64,000 nt of DNA from Nocardia blacklockiae (GTDB lineage: Bacteria; Actinomycetota; Actinomycetes; Mycobacteriales; Mycobacteriaceae): the NCBI RefSeq assembly GCF_015477355.1, contig NZ_JADLRJ010000005.1, positions 372,001-436,000 on the forward strand, read 5' to 3'. Every line of letters starts with the position of its first letter. Positions within the stretch are counted from its first letter, which is position 1. Of this stretch, positions 63,306 through 64,000 are shown piece after piece. The notes beneath the pieces are model-generated. The model was not told the origin of the DNA. It made no database searches and saw only the letters and a list, made by a program, of their open reading frames with translations. Made by a program: the position numbers and the translations under genes.

Positions 63306-64000
63306 TCAGCGGATGCCGAGCCCCTTGGCGATCGTCGGCCAGGCCCGAGGCAGCTCGTCCGCCCAATAAGGCCAAGAGTGCGTCCCCGTCGGGTGCAGAT
63401 TCACCTCGGCGGGAATTCGCATGCGGGAGAGGCGGTCGGCCAGCGCCATCGTGCAGGCGTTGGCCGCGGCCTCCAGGGGACCGCCGAAGAGGACCGAGGT
63501 GTTCGCGTCGGGATTGGACGCCGTGTCGTGCGCTCCCGGCAGCCCGCTGCCCGAGGACAGGTAGATCGTCTCGCCGCGCAGGCCTTCCGCGTTCACCATC
63601 ACGTCGTGCGCGAGCCAGTCCGGGTCGTCCTGCTTGCCGAACATGTTGTCCGGATCGCCGCCGTAGGTGCGCACCACAGCGCGCGCCTGCGCTTGGCCGA
63701 GATCGGAACCCATGGCGTAGCAACCACTATGGGCGGCGACCGCGGAGTACAGCCGGGTATTGCGCATGACCAGCATCATCGCGGCCTCGGCGCCCATCGA
63801 CACGCCCTCGACGGCGTTGCGGCCGTTGCCGTCGAACTTCTCGTCGAGTAGCGGCGGCAGTTCGCGGGTGAGGAAGGTTTCCCACTTGTTGGTGCCGAGG
63901 ACGGGGTCCGTGCGCTGCCAGTCGGTGTAGTAGCCGGCCGGGCCGCCGAGGGTGAAGACCACGTTGACGGGTTTGTCGGCGAAGAACTGCAGGGCGCTGC
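63306..64000 (-). CDS. Antigen-85-type mycolyltransferase/esterase, 5' end outside window
   Basis: At least 231 residues; the frame stays open to the window edge, so the N-terminus and any signal peptide are missing. The nucleophile elbow is GVSMGAE (catalytic Ser), preceded by VVFTLGGPAGYYTDWQRTDP, where the Ag85 family has its oxyanion/substrate loop. The C-terminal HPTGTHSWPYWADEL carries the catalytic His. Such secreted enzymes transfer mycolates to trehalose and arabinogalactan, supporting a mycolic-acid-containing host. Confidence 0.9.
   Translation of the reverse strand, partial: SALQFFADKPVNVVFTLGGPAGYYTDWQRTDPVLGTNKWETFLTRELPPLLDEKFDGNGRNAVEGVSMGAEAAMMLVMRNTRLYSAVAAHSGCYAMGSDLGQAQARAVVRTYGGDPDNMFGKQDDPDWLAHDVMVNAEGLRGETIYLSSGSGLPGAHDTASNPDANTSVLFGGPLEAAANACTMALADRLSRMRIPAEVNLHPTGTHSWPYWADELPRAWPTIAKGLGIR

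Overview
The window is GC-rich actinobacterial chromosome, most likely Nocardia or a close mycolic-acid-containing relative (inference). Support comes from an antigen-85-type mycolyltransferase at the right edge, two MmpL transporters, two mycothiol-dependent isomerase-like proteins, F420/flavin luciferase-like oxidoreductases, a WS/DGAT acyltransferase and an actinobacterial cytochrome b (QcrB). From memory, gene order matches Mycobacterium tuberculosis in places: the aspartate aminotransferase / SRP RNA / transmembrane-protein trio (Rv3722c-ffs-Rv3723), tadA / tadA-associated / tyrA (Rv3752c-Rv3754), and the aromatic aminotransferase (Rv3772).

Layout. 1-1.5 kb: a cut hypothetical gene, a small secreted protein and a TetR regulator. 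1.7-11.6 kb: a nine-gene minus-strand operon with two permease/ATPase import systems (polar amino acid type, then oligopeptide/nickel type with a fused double ATPase) and four luciferase-like flavin monooxygenases; no substrate-binding protein is present. 11.8-17.2 kb: an SDR, a flavin reductase with an overlapping 57-codon gene, small membrane and secreted proteins, and an SsuD-like monooxygenase. Together these look like organosulfur (or similar heteroatom) scavenging. 17.2-26 kb: a HhH-GPD repair protein, a methyltransferase, aspartate aminotransferase, SRP RNA, a repeat-bearing membrane protein, tRNA-Ser(GGA), WS/DGAT and a solitary qcrB. 26-32 kb: an orphan DUF397 gene, DUF309, then gluQ, RDD and DUF4190 membrane proteins, a YhhQ-type queuosine-precursor transporter and tgt. 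gluQ, yhhQ and tgt form a salvage-only queuosine locus.

32-38 kb: VOC/DinB genes with a divergent WYL regulator, then a heterodimeric ABC exporter. 37.8-44 kb: TetR and Rrf2-type regulators divergent from two tandem MmpL paralogues, with a palindromic operator candidate between them. 44-48 kb: an F420-type oxidoreductase, a 59-aa gene, tRNA-Ser(CGA), tadA, its associated protein, tyrA and a glycolipid-binding-domain protein. 48-52 kb: a second heterodimeric ABC exporter. 52-59.5 kb: mycothiol-dependent isomerase, phytase-esterase-like lipoprotein, DUF998, a Vsr endonuclease plus C5-cytosine methyltransferase pair, GNAT and a HupE/UreJ protein carrying six 9-residue repeats. 59.6-64 kb: a PIN/HTH toxin-antitoxin pair, tRNA-Arg(ACG), tRNA-Ser(GCT), a dienelactone-hydrolase-like protein with Asp at the nucleophile position, the aromatic aminotransferase and the cut mycolyltransferase.

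No insertion sequence, integrase, CRISPR array, rRNA or polyketide/NRPS cluster is visible. Eight strong stem-loops separate many transcription units. Three genes shorter than 60 codons were found by reading the sequence; two are well supported.
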